Shown one piece after another: positions 1 through 11,727 of a stretch of DNA of 64,000 nucleotides. Under the pieces are notes generated by a model. The model had not been told where the DNA came from. It did not search any database and was given only the letters and a program-made list of their open reading frames with translations. The stretch is from Micropterus salmoides. Lineage: Eukaryota; Chordata; Actinopteri; Centrarchiformes; Centrarchidae. The stretch lies in NCBI RefSeq assembly GCF_014851395.1, contig NW_024041039.1, positions 11,502,513 to 11,566,512 on the forward strand, read 5' to 3'. Numbering within the stretch: position 1 is the first letter of the stretch; each line of letters starts with the position of its first letter. The translations under genes and the position numbers were made by a program.

Positions 1-84
1 AGCTTAATAAACTGGCCTTTTGAATTTGATGTAGGGAAGAGGGCACTCAGGGGTTACCTCAACTGGCTCAAGAACAACTTGTAA
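1..84 (+). CDS. nceh1: C-terminal end of an AADAC/NCEH1-family lipase (partial)
   Basis: The window opens inside a reading frame that gives 27 residues and a TAA stop at 82-84. The visible end reads SLINWPFEFDVG, then a short helix, then YLNWLKNNL. Arylacetamide deacetylase and neutral cholesterol ester hydrolase proteins (hormone-sensitive-lipase-like alpha/beta hydrolases of the ER membrane) end in the same way, with a WP...F..G block followed by Y..WL..NL at the extreme C-terminus. The catalytic residues lie upstream and are not in the window. The next gene downstream is a TRAIL-like ligand; NCEH1 and TNFSF10 are neighbours in human, which favours nceh1 over aadac. The family call rests on a short tail plus synteny, so the symbol is tentative. 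Confidence 0.55.
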   Translation, partial: SLINWPFEFDVGKRALRGYLNWLKNNL

Positions 85-1911
85 GAGGATGTATGTTTGT
101 GTTTCACTGATACAAATGAATGATACACAGACTTGCTAAGGACATGTGCATTTGCTCTTTATGTAAGAATATAAGATCCAAGCTCAGGGCCCTCATGTAC
201 CTGCAGATATACAGGCACCACCTTTGTACATACAAAGTACATGATTTTAAGATGACTCTTTAAGTTCTGCAGTGGAGAAGGGCAAATATGTTAACTTTAA
301 CATGGCTGACACTGTGACCAGCAGACAAAATATTTAAAGAATAATTTTGTTATTTTTAAACCTGGGACATATTGTCACATATTTTGGTATCATTTTGAAA
401 TCTTATGAGAGGCGAGTTTTTGCAGGAAACGCCAGTGGAAATGAGGGAGAGGATTTTGTTATGTATATAGAGGAACTGCTAGCAAGACTTTGTTTCCTAA
501 CATTACTTCAACGCAACAAACTTATCAGACACCTCGTATAACAGTCTGAGCCTGTCAGTGGTAAAAAGAAGTACTTTCGTGGACGTAATTGCCTCACAAG
601 GTATATGTTGCAGCTGCTGGCTGAAGCCATCTACTGCCATGACAAAACTTTTTGTAAAATATGAAAATGGGGCCCAGGTTTAAAAATACCAAAATTACCC
701 TCTAATAAACACTTGGACACATAGCCACAAGCTTTCCATTAATGGATAAATTAACCACTGGGAGGAGCCACATCACACACTGATTCTTGTCCACACCACA
801 AATACATGAGCAGTATGCCACAAGGGTATGTAATTGGGAGAAGTACTTTAAGTATGAAGCCCCTAATCAAAAGTTCATGTTAGTGAGCAGTGTTGAAAAA
901 ACAACAAACATTCTGAATCCGCAGGTCACGTTTTGTCATAATACCTCACAAATCATTGTATTGCTAGTGTTAAAATAATATGAAACCTGGTTTGATTCAA
1001 TCCAGTTCATTTCATCAGTGTTTAGGACCTATTTTGGTGAATGGCACTGGGGATGCCACTGTCAGTCAGTTGGTCTGTCCACCTGTTACAGTTAGACTTT
1101 CATAGAGAACGCAAACACAGAACCAGAAATTCATGTTACACATGATTTTATTTCGCAGATAATCAGATATGCACGTAGCAGACTCCAGGGATCAGAGATA
1201 GTCCAAGGGGTTCCAAGGGAAAGCTGGGCTAGGCAGAGGAACAGGCAGGGGGATGTCCAATAAAGTCCAGAACGCCAGGGAGAATGTTGCTGACCAAGTG
1301 TCCAGTTATCCATAGATCTGCGAAGTGAAGCAGAGGCAGGAGTAGGGTCATCATGAAATTTGTCACACGCCTCCACCTCAGAATCATTTGTAATAGTTTT
1401 GGTGATCTCTTAACTTTCCACCCAGCGTAATAATTAGTTCACATTGTAATTGTGCCAAAACTCTGCTTCATGATATTCTTCTACTACAATGTTAACATCA
1501 AACATGGTACAGGACAGTTAACAAAAGTAAATTATATTGTATCTTGTAATATTCATCAAACTTAAGGCACACTAAAGTAACACCCATTCTGTAGAAGGTG
1601 ACATCTTCACTGACATGATGTTGGCACTTGACAATCACTAACAACATGCACTATTTTCATCAAGTTTCATTCTAATTAATTTTTTTATTGTGTGTTACTT
1701 ACAGGACATTCTATGCATCTGAACATGCCCTTAATTTACTATGAATGAAATGTTTGTGATTATAGATGCCTGATACTTATGGGATATGAATGAATTACTG
1801 AAGTTGCAATCACTTTTAAAATTTGCAGCCTTCTGCTGTCTTCTACTATGCTCGCTATTGTGATTTATGAAGGGACTGATGAATGGTGTCAATAAAAATC
1901 ATGCTAATAAA
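85..1911 (+). other. Probable 3' UTR of the nceh1-like gene, with poly(A) signals
   Basis: No coding potential is visible after the stop codon at 84. AATAAA hexamers on the + strand occur at 704-709, 1891-1896 and 1906-1911. Either the first or the clustered last pair could end the transcript. The extent of the UTR is inferred from these signals only. Confidence 0.35.
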
Positions 1912-4077
1912 GCCTAAATTGTTGTGTTTATTTGCTACTTTTGTGTTTTAGTTTTCAGTGAAGCTGCTGTCTGCACGACCTCCCTCATTAGTGACATTCA
2001 TGTTTCCCACAATGTCTTTCAGCTAGTAGTAAAGTATAAGTGTGAATATTGCTCCTTGACTGTAGGTTCTGTGTGACTGAAGAGCTGTTCACTTTGACAA
2101 TTCAATATGCCTTCTTGTTTGCTTGTGGCATATTCAAGTGCTTCTGTTCATATATGATGGCAACATGCAGTTAGTCAACATGAGAAAATGCTTATCATGC
2201 TAGATTATGCTTGAATTAATGCACTGGACAATGCCTGTTGTTCATTACTTAACTCTGAAGCTGCTATCTGTTTATTTGCTATATATTTAGTACAACGTTT
2301 GTACATTTGCGCATGTCTTTTAGTACAAACATTTAATTCTGGACAAGAGTTCAAACATTGAAATAAAAGACAATTTACCAAATAACTTATTTAATTATTT
2401 AAACACATAATTTTTTATTTTACTTGGGTTTTTTTTTACCTCTGTTTCCAGGACCTCCATGTATTCATTAAATGTATCATCCAACAAAAATACACCACAT
2501 TTAGCTCCTCCAAATTTGGAGGGGTATGTATGTAAGTGCATAAAAATACAAGTAATGTTTATCAACTAGTCTGTGGAAATGCTTTCCAGCTATTTAAGAA
2601 AAGTAATGAAAGTTTGAAATGGTTTAGTCAATAGGAAGCCAGCACAGAGGAGAAATGTTCTCTTCAGTTCTAACTTTAACACACACTAATAAAATAGATA
2701 TTTTAATATGCTGTTGTCTACCAGAAACACATAAATAACAGTGTGGTTTTGATGACACAGCTGCTGAATAGATAAGTCATGTTGCATATGTACTCTACAT
2801 TGCTATTACTAGAGAATGCAGAGACCCTCAAGGCTCTCACATCTGCATCAGCTCTCAATCACTTTCAAGTCCAGACATGCTTTGGTTTTCAGGAGAAGTG
2901 CATTTCTGGGCCATTAAATCCAGCAGCACTAATAATCAATGCAACACTCCCCTCTAGCGACTGAGAACAACATGAGCCTTGCATACTCTTGATACACATT
3001 TGGCAATCACACATGAATGCATATGACACTCAGAGAGGCCCATTTGTCTGCATGTCAAAGACTTTTGATGCTTTAAGTACATTTTACTGACAACCCCTAC
3101 TTAGTTTAAAGTAACATTTTGAATGCAAAGCTCTTATTTTTTAAAGTATTTTTTTATGTTGTTGCATTGCTACTTAGTAAAGGATCTGAACTCTACCTCC
3201 ATCACTGTATGATATTTATTGAGCATTGAACACGTCCTTTCATAATACCTTAATTAAATATTAAACTTAATGTGTTAATCCTCATAACTGCATGCCTAAA
3301 TGTAATCCTGATCCTACCCTTAGTCTAACCATTTAAAACAATAGATGATAGAATGAAGGCTCTGTTTCTCCCACATTCACAAACAGAAGTTTCGTATCAG
3401 GGAAACACCTTTCTACTTATAAACTCACTAACTCCTTGGCAGCTGTGTGTGTGCATTGTGCTGCTGTAGCATTTTTCAGCGCTAGTCTTTGTTTTAAAAA
3501 TAAGACAATGAGCAGCTATAGAGCTCAAAGGGGAATTTAGGGAGATTCCATGACTTTACAGAGACAAGCGTTGGGAGGAGAAGCCCCAGAGGAGGGAAAA
3601 GGGGAGTGGAGGACAGAGGAGGGTGGATAGAGCATGATCCGTCCTTAAAATCCATTGAATGTCTTCTGGGTATTATTCAAGCTCTTCGCTTCAGGGGGAG
3701 ACTGCTTTATTTCCAGAGAAGTAGCAGCTATCCCTAATGCGTTCCTGTTTCCCATTGTTCTTGTAACTTATTTCAGATTTAGGGTTTAGAAAATAGTTTG
3801 GTCTGAGTCACTGAGTCTAACAATTTCACAGTACTCTACGTTCCTCAAAGAAAGACAGGTGTATTTGATGATTTTGTTTAACCAAAGTTGTGTTCCACTT
3901 TATGGGTTTTAAAGTTATAACACAATTTTAGTGAATATTCTGTTTTTGATTCTCTCTGTGGTTGGCATTTTTCATGTATGTAATCTAGCTTTTTGTATAA
4001 TTTAACTCATTGATTCATAAAAATATAATTATATGACAGAAATAGTCACATAACCCACCATAAAACCATGACGAGTT

Positions 4078-4290
4078 TTGAGCTTTAGAGATGCTGGTAG
4101 GCAGATTTTGTCACCTTAAGACAGAGCCAGGCTAGCTGTTTCCTCCTGTTTCCAGTCTTTCTGCTAAGCTAACTGCTGGCTCCAGCTTCATAGCAGACAG
4201 GAGAGTGTTATCAATCTTCACATTTAACTTCTCGGCAAGAAAGCTATAATCATAGTTGCAAAAATGTAAAACTATTTCTTTAAACTTTAA
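4078..4290. repeat. Percomorph interspersed repeat (non-autonomous, class unknown)
   Basis: The segment contains the words ACAGAGCCAGGCTAGCTGTT, CCAGTCTTTCTGCTAAGCTAA and CTCGGCAAGAAAGC in the order and spacing of a repeat that is very common in percomorph fish genomes. No terminal inverted repeat or target duplication could be defined here. The family is recognised from memory of its consensus, not from a search. Confidence 0.55.
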
Positions 4291-4430
4291 AGCACCAGAG
4301 GATTAAAGCCAGTCAGGGCCTGCTGCATGAGGACCTGGCTGACAGAGGTCAACAATAGAAATAACATATAACATAATAGGAAAAGGCATTGATGAAAGTG
4401 TTTAAACGTAATTAAATGACACACACCTTT

Positions 4431-4467
4431 TCTCTCTCTCTCTCTCTCTCTCCCTCCCTCTCTCTCT
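4431..4467. repeat. (CT)n microsatellite
   Basis: A nearly pure CT run with a few CCCT interruptions is directly visible. Confidence 0.9.
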
Positions 4468-6007
4468 GTTTGTTTTCCATGGGACTGTAAACAGGAATGT
4501 CTCTCAGGGTGTCATCTTCCCTGCCTGAGGCCAGACAGTCTTCAAATACCAATCACCTTCTCCTCTACTCTCTGACAAGCCTGGGAATTGACACACTTAA
4601 GAGAACACAGGAATCTCTTTCTTTACTTATTAAGTAAAAGAAACAAACAAAAGGCTTCTTTTCCTCAGCTGTTGTTCTCACACTTGCAACATTTTCAGTT
4701 TAATCTAGTACTCTAATACAGTACTACTTGTTTCTGTGAACCTGCTGTGAAATGTATGGTGCACACGTATTACTATGTGAACATTGTAGCATCTTGTGTG
4801 TCAATTTGAGTGTGTTACATAGTCTTTAACACAGGTCTTTATTGTTGGGAGGGTCATTCACATCCAGGAGCTGTGAACTCCCTCAGGTCCACTCTCACTT
4901 CCTCACACAGACAATGGAGCAGGGGCTAGAGGTGAAGGAATGAAAGTAAAGGAACCACCAGAAATCATTCAAGGTTAAGTTCTGCTGATTGAATCACTCC
5001 CCTGTGACAAATACTACTTAGAGCTACACTGAAGCACAAACAATGGCAGGTCATTTGGCACTAATCGGCTAGCATTCTCTCAGATCACTTCACAATAGCA
5101 GGAAAGAGAAGAAAAACTGCCTGTTTTTCTTATGTTCAGATGCTGATCATCTGCTGCTGCCTGCAATTTTTATGTGGTGATGCTGCCTTCATGTGCTCCA
5201 CTCAAGCTTTTACTGATTTTGACTTCATACATACAACTCATGGCACATTCAGGTGCTTGTGGTCATGTGATGACATGACATTACAACATTGTTTTCTCAT
5301 TTATAATCAGGTAACAGCCATTCAGATGTACTTTGATCTGCAATGCAAGAGTCAAGACGAGGAAAGACATGGAGTAGTGAAAGTAAAGTTTTAGTAACTA
5401 CTTGCACAGCATTTTTTGTACATTAACTTCATCTGCAGCTGGTTAACTGTTAAACATAAAGAGAATTTCAGTATTATACGGACAAAGTATATGATAATGA
5501 AAAGTTGAATAATAGGTGATTAATTTACAGACAAAAGGCCCAATGTCTAAATCAAACACTGACCACTGATTGTTTCCAGAGCCTCAATGCTCTCCCAACC
5601 AACGTCTCATTCGATACTGGAAGTCGTAAAAACATTTGTAATGCATTGAGGTGCTCCTGGCTGGAAGTAATAAGTAAATTAACCCAATTACATATTGTGG
5701 CTGATGATGAGACAATGGGATTTACAGAACAGAGCTACTTTGAACCACAGAAAGGAGTAAACAATTTCAAGTACTGAAAGGAAAGGCTGCTACTTCTACA
5801 AGCATCAGCTTCACATACTGGAGTTTGCACATTAAAACTCTATAAGAAAAAAAGTTCTGTTCTACACAGGACAAAAAATTTATCCTGAAACTGAAGTCCT
5901 TTTGTGCTCCACATACTAACAAACATTAGTTTGAATGTTTGTTTGGTTATTTTTAGACTTTTAGATTTTATAGATAGGACGATTTTATATGTGTCTGGAA
6001 AGTAAAA

Positions 6008-6110
6008 CATCCATCCATCCATCGTCAACCGCTTAGGGTTAGCCAATCAGCTTACATCGGGTGAAAGGCGGGGTATTCCCTGGACAAGTGGCCAGTCCAT
6101 TGCAGGTCAT
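6008..6110 (-). mobile_element. 3' tail fragment of a V-SINE / L2-type retroelement
   Basis: Starts with four CATC units, then GTCAACCGCTTAGG and CATCGGGTGAAAGGCGGGG, followed by a block equivalent to CCTGGACARGTSGCCAGTCCAT. The same words occur in the better-preserved SINE at 62456-62750. In fish this module is the shared 3' end of a tRNA-derived SINE and a CR1/L2-clade LINE; the CATC units would be the 3' terminal tandem repeat, so the element points to the - strand. It is truncated near 6110. Confidence 0.6.
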
Positions 6111-6566
6111 ATATAACTATATATAAAAACATACATATAACTATACATAAAACATTCAATACCAATATAACAATATAATAAACTTTAAAACTCAACTTTG
6201 AGAAAAGTGGAATCTGAGTTAAATATTTCATCAATTCAAATAATAATTTTCAGACAAACTGATATTCTATCACAAAAAAATACCAGGCAACATCTGTAGT
6301 GCATCTGCATGCTATCGTCATAGCCTTTTAATACACTCCCATCTGATTTTTTAAATGTCTCACTCAGGCAGCCCACCTCTTCTTAAGTTGTATTTGGCTC
6401 TTGTTTGGCTTGTGCACGTGAAGTTTCCACATTTCCCACAACACCAGAAGGCGTCATGAACTTGCATGTGCAGCGAATAGCTCCCAGCTCATTTCTTTCT
6501 AATAACAGTGACATCTTGAGGCTGTTGTAATCCTCCATACCACCTCTCTCTCTGCTCCACCTACTA

Positions 6567-6573
6567 TAAACTG

Positions 6574-6625
<52 letters not shown>

Positions 6626-6633
6626 CCTCCCTC
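6567..6633. repeat. (TC)n tract about 100 bp upstream of the tnfsf10 start codon
   Basis: A long uninterrupted CT dinucleotide run followed by CCCT units is directly visible. It lies 100-165 bp before the start codon of tnfsf10, in the expected 5' UTR or core promoter. A GA/CT tract there could act as a GAGA-like promoter element or simply be an unstable microsatellite. Confidence 0.9.
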
Positions 6634-6733
6634 CAGAGCAGTAATGCAGCAGAGCTTGATCTGACTTGTCTTCCCTGCAGGAATTGTTTCTTGCTCCTCG
6701 GAACTTATTCGGGTGCTACACTCGCGCTGTGAT

Positions 6734-9700
6734 ATGGCCATTTCTGTTTCTCTCCAGTGTCTGGGTCTCATCATACTCGCAGCAATCCTCCTCCAGACCA
6801 TCGCCGTTGCCGTCAGTTTTATGTTCTTCAACAACGTCCTGAACACGGTAAGATATGCCTCAGTCTTCCCCTTCACCTAACACATAAGTGACTGCCATCT
6901 AACTGGTAAAAGGTTTCACGCATATTAATGATGTCAAGTTAACTTTACTTCCAACGCAGAGCTTAGTGATCTACCATTCATTTTACAGGGACAACAGTGA
7001 CACAGTTTTACAGGCTACGATTATAGGCATAGGACACTAGATATTCCATCGTGAAATCACTATTTAGTACCCTAACAACTGATATGTAGCTATGATGTGG
7101 CCTTTAACAACCTGAATAATAATCTAAGCTAAAAGTCGCAGTCATGTAAGAATTTCTGAGGCTGGACAATGAGAGAGGAGAAAGTTGGCAGAGTAGATAA
7201 CAGAAAACAATGGCAGGAAATGAGACTATTCAGGACAGAGAGGTTGTGACACACTAAAGCAACACATCCCAGGCTCGAGCAGACGTTATGACGAGCAGAA
7301 TAAACTGACAGATCCCTGCTGACTATCTGATTGGCTGAGACTCCCTGTAAAAACCACCTTACCTGCGACCACTTCAGAGATAATTGCGTATTAATGCGCT
7401 AATTGGCATCCACCTGTACCACTACTGTATATTTGGCTTAATTAAACTCTGACATAGAATATTTTGTATTTTTTAGTCATGATTAAAAATATGTATTGAA
7501 GTATCATCATTTTCATTGTAACGATGTGTTGAACTTATTCACTTACTCACCATATTGTCCAAGCCAAAAGCCACATGAAACGGTGGTGTGCAGTGATAAT
7601 TATTAGCTCATATGTATAACAGCTTTTTGTTTCTTAATGCTTACTTTTTGTGTAGCTAAAACAATTAATCAATAAGTCTATCTATCAGTTGATCTACAGA
7701 AAAGGAACTAATAGACTAATTTTCCAGCAAAAATTTTGTTGTTCCCCAGCTGTGTTATCGGTTTATCAAGAAAATAATTAACAGATGAACAGAAAATGAA
7801 AATAACCGTTGGTTGCATTGTTTGTTTGACTAATTTTATGTTGACAGATGCAGGAGAGTTTCTCCCGTAGTAGCGTTTCCTGTCTGATTAACACAGATCT
7901 GCACTCTGAGTTCGAAGATTCAGCAGAGGACAAGAAGAGCGACCCCTGCTGGCAAGTCACGCAACAGCTCCACTACCTCATAGAGAAGGTTTTTGATTTA
8001 TGTTTTAATCTTGTTAAAAATCAATTTAGTGTTCTCTAATTATGACATGCGCTGTTGTTGGGGTTTTTTTTGAGTGCGGGGTTAATTCCTTATTTGTTAT
8101 CATATGCCGTAGTGGCCCCTTTTAGGGGACAAGGCATGTCCAGGCAGTGGACATGTTCTGCCCACAGTGTAGCAGCATTTTCAGAAATTAGACTTATAAT
8201 TTGTTCCTTAACTTGCTGTTACTCAGACACCACTGACTGGAGCTGGGAAAATGAACTCCACATCACTTCTAAATGACTTACCCAAAAGGGAAATACTGCT
8301 ATTCAGTTCAACAGATGACATAATTGTAGACCCATACAAAGGGCTGTTCAATGGGGGGGTGACAAGGTCCCCGGTGAATTACTGGATGTTGTTAATATAT
8401 ACCTAAAAGACATAATAACTGAAAAAGACAAGCTACTTTAGCTAACTGCTTTTTCACTCTCTCTTTTTCTTTTTGTCTCTCTGGGTGTTTTTTGTCCAGA
8501 CGATGGCTGATAGATTCCAGAAGGAGATATCCACTGCTATGAGAGGTGAGGACAATGCCTCTCTTCACTATCAATTACTACCAATAGGACTACTTGTGTC
8601 TTTTTCTACTAAAAATGTTCTGTGTGTTTCTTATCTGCCTGTGTTTTCACAGATAAGGTGACAGGAGTGATGCCTATCCTGAGCCCTGGGGTCAGAGGGG
8701 TCCCTCTTCCTAAAGTTGCTGCCCACGTAACCGGTGTCACCTCGTCCACAGAAACTCCAACAACAGATGGTGAGGAATGTTTAATGCAGTACAGAAGTAA
8801 AATATCCAGCATGAACACAAAGTAGAGGCTGTTACGTTTAGAATGAAGTCCTGGAAAGCATGACTGACATCCCGAACTCAGGACATGTGATTTGCTGACA
8901 CATAATCACAGTGTTCACACACTTGCGAGTACTATCCTTCACCCAAACCTCTCCAGGGTGAGGGATGTGCTTCAAGGCTTCCCAGGCTGCTCTCAGATTC
9001 AGTAAGATCTTCATACCTATGTTTTTGTCAGGACATGCAGATGTACAGCTGCTTTATCTTTGTCAAAGTGTTGTAGTCTCTTTGACCAGTCAATGTCTCA
9101 GTTACTTAAACAAACATACATCATATCTTCAGAAATTCCAGGTGTGTTGTAGCCCTTATCTGATACAATTTATATATGTTTACGATTTGTTTTTGAGAAG
9201 GAATAATTAATGGGTACTATGACGCAGGTTGGTTTCCCCAGTTTATGATAGGGTCAATTGACCCTTTGCTAAGCCAAACCCCGAATACACAGCTGGCCAA
9301 TCACAGCGCAGTATAGGTCTCGCTCTAACTGAGGTCCGACACTTTCGTGGCTGCGCTCCATTTACTCTAAAAGAGTCGTTTTCTAGCTTTTTTGGCTGTA
9401 TTTTTCTACGATATGGTCAAACGCTGTTCCTGGGGCACTTGTAATAGTTACAGTTGCTACCCATAGAGATTGATGGGAGATTCTCTTTCCAAAACCTAAA
9501 ATAAATCCAGAAATATCAGCCGTGGATTGTTCCTAATATAATGTTAATTATCTAACGCTAGCTAACTTCCTACTGAATGTAACGTAAAAAAGTCCTACTG
9601 TTCTGCTTTTTCATGAATGTATTAATGAATAGAGGCCTACCCAGCTTTACAGGAACAGTGTTGATCGTTCATATCGTTGTGTTTTGTCTCAATCGTCGGG

Positions 9701-11727
9701 GGATGCGGTGGTTCACTTGTACTGTGTGATCAGTAAGCTTTAGCTTCTATCATTTTTTTCACGTCCGTTTGAGTCAGTTTGACAGCCTGAATACAACATT
9801 CAAATGTATAATGCAACTGCAAAACTTTCTGCTTCTTTCTGAGATCGCTTTTTCCAACAAATTTGACAATATTTCTCTTGGGAGTGCAGTAATAGACAGT
9901 GGCAGCGCTGACAGTTTGTCGGTCTTAGCAACAGTAACCAAGAGGGGCGGGGCTTAGATGCATGTATTGCTATCTGCCACAGTGTTATTTTTGATACTAC
10001 CACTGGGGGACGCCAAAGTCAAAGCTTTCCTAATTCTACTCTGTTAGCGTTGAAGGATAAGTCTGGTAATATTCTCTATTAATTGTACATAAATCTCATG
10101 AAATCAGGTCTGAAATGATCCTCCCAACAGGTGTCCATGTAGCCAAAGCCTGATATCTTATTCATCTGAGCCATAGAGCTCCTTTTGTTGTCCAAAAATT
10201 ATTAATAACAATTAATAAGCAACACCACTGCACTGGGTGACATGTTCCTTCGTTATAAAAAACCTGGGCGCTGTGGTTTATTTTACATTGATCCCACATA
10301 CCCAACCTTAAACACTCACTAGAGCACCAAATGTGTATTAATCCACAGTGGAAATAGTCCCCAACAGATGCACTATTTACTCCTGTTTAAGCAAAGTTTG
10401 CTGAACACTACAGTGCCCAGCTGTTTTAGGAAATTATTTAGATGTTTAAAAGAAAACAAAGAATATATTTTTGATGTATTTATTTAAAATATTTACATCT
10501 CTAAAAAATCTTTGAGGCTGAGAACCACAGACAGAATCGGAAAGCATTGAGAGAGTTTTAGTATTTTCATGGCATTTTATAAAAATATAGACTGTAACCA
10601 GTCTTATCCTAAGGATTAATAAGAATATGGATTTTGTTGTCCATAAGGAATACGTTAGTGAATGTCATAAAGCTAGAAGGTTGGTAAACCTTCTTTCTTT
10701 ACACACACGTCCACATCCCTCGGGGTGGCTGGATCTCATCTGTTCTTTCTGGTGCTGTTTAACATGTGGCACTGAATGTTTCTTAGCACCTAGCTGAGTA
10801 TTATTTTAGTCTATCAGAGAAGCAATTGTGGTTGTTGGGTAGCAGCTGTTCTGTGAGCACATCATTGTATTATTGTAAACCCAATTTTCAGACTGTGAGT
10901 TTCTTCAATATTTGTTCTTTGTTCGGATAGCAGTGACTGCTAACACTCCACCCTGTAAACTGAAATGATAGTGAATCATAGTGAATGGCCTTAATCGTTG
11001 TGTTTATGTTGCTTATTTGTGTGTTTCTATGTGCGGTTGCAGGCCTGCGGAGTAGCAGGGGGTACCTGGGGGAGCGAATTAGAGCATGGGAGGGCCAGAG
11101 AGGTCTGGCCTTCCTGCAGGACATGGAGCTGAGCGGAGGAGAGCTGCTGGTTCCCAGAGCAGGCCTCTATTACATCTATGCCCAGACCTACTTCAGACTG
11201 CCCTCCACGGGGGAGATAGATGGGGAGGCAAAGGGGGAGACGGGGGAAACAAAGGAGGAGGAAGGAGTACAGCTTGTCCAGTACATCTACAAGAAGGTAG
11301 CTCGTGAATGCAGGCCAACACTCAAACCTCAAATGTCAGTACATTACATACAGTCTGAGTTTCCATGGAGTGGCCAATCTAAGAAATTAAGATATTAATT
11401 TCAGACGGTATCAGAAAGATATAATGCTCATAAACCAGTGCTATATTCTAATATGATGTATAATGTAATGCTTTGTTTATGAAGGTTTTGATCTTGTTTG
11501 GGTCATATGGTCCACAGATGAGTTCCTACACGGTGCCCATCCTGCTGATGAAATCATCCCGGAGTGCTTGCTGGCCTCGGGGTCAGGAGCCTGGTCTTTT
11601 CTCCCTGCATCAGGCCGGTTCTGCCTTTCTACAGCCTGCCGACCGCGTCTTCATCACTGTTAGCAATGCAAGCACCATGGAGATGGACGGGAGGGCAAGC
11701 TACTTTGGGGCCTTCCTTGTTGGCTAA
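6734..11727 (+). CDS. tnfsf10: TNF superfamily member 10-like ligand (TRAIL)
   Basis: Six coding exons: 6734-6847, 7848-7988, 8500-8545, 8653-8769, 11043-11296, 11518-11727. Phases close to 293 residues; human TRAIL has 281. It is a type II membrane protein: short cytoplasmic tail, hydrophobic segment about residues 10-32, stalk with the TRAIL-like SPCWQV motif in exon 2, then a TNF homology domain from about residue 120. Diagnostic TRAIL words are YYIYAQTYFR, VQYIYK, PILLMKS and the terminal SYFGAFLVG. Cys242 in SACW aligns with human Cys230, which coordinates the trimer's zinc ion, so a zinc-bound trimer that engages death receptors is expected. The loop between YFR and VQYIYK is longer than in human and rich in Gly and Glu. 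The exon 2 donor (GTTTTT) is weak. The start is the first ATG of the exon encoding the membrane anchor. The call is strong; which teleost paralogue it is remains open. Confidence 0.93.
7650..7822 (-). mobile_element. Fragment of a hAT-like MITE (AACTAACGATTATTTTC family)
   Basis: Read on the - strand, the segment begins TGCAACCAACGGTTATTTTC and continues with CTGTTAATTATTTTCTTGAT. This is the start of a very common fish repeat that begins GCAACTAAYGATTATTTTCATT. It ends about 25 bp before the acceptor of tnfsf10 exon 2. Related fragments lie at about 30140-30345 and 35130-35390. Confidence 0.5.
9204..10010 (+). pseudogene. Relic of a THAP-like gene or THAP-bearing transposon in tnfsf10 intron 4
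   Basis: A frame starting with ATG at 9413 reads MVKRCSWGTCNSYSCYP and then a stop. After a frame-breaking stop the sequence continues as WEILFPKPKINPE. This matches the opening of fish THAP-like zinc-finger proteins: the C-x4-C pair followed by the FPKPK block. In-frame stops and loss of all downstream domains show it is dead. The flanks resemble the 5' and 3' ends of a dispersed fish element (CTGGCCAATCACAGCGC upstream; ACCACTGGGGGACGCCAAAG near 10000). Boundaries are approximate. Confidence 0.45.
10045..10440. repeat. Percomorph interspersed repeat in tnfsf10 intron 4
   Basis: Words such as GAGCCATAGAGCTCCTTTTG, GTCCAAAAATTATTAATAAC, AACACTCACTAGAGCACCAA and CTACAGTGCCCAGCTGTTTT appear in the order of a repeat I recognise as abundant in percomorph genomes. 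No terminal structure was resolved. The family is recalled from consensus. Confidence 0.45.

Larger units (their letters stand above)
1912..6500. other. Intergenic region upstream of tnfsf10
   Basis: No exon of a recognisable protein is visible on either strand; open frames are short and unlike known families. The stretch holds a percomorph interspersed repeat (about 4078-4290), a CT-rich tract (about 4431-4467) and a short SINE/LINE tail fragment (about 6008-6110). The rest is AT-rich unique-looking sequence. Confidence 0.5.

Noticed and set aside
6499..6876. 125-residue - strand open frame with an Arg-Glu repeat
   Set aside because: The RERERE stretch is the translated (TC)n tract, and the frame overlaps tnfsf10 exon 1 on the opposite strand. 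No domain is present.
9204..10082. TTAA sites flanking the THAP relic as a Kolobok target duplication
   Set aside because: The sequences next to the two TTAA sites are not inverted repeats, and TTAA is common in AT-rich DNA.
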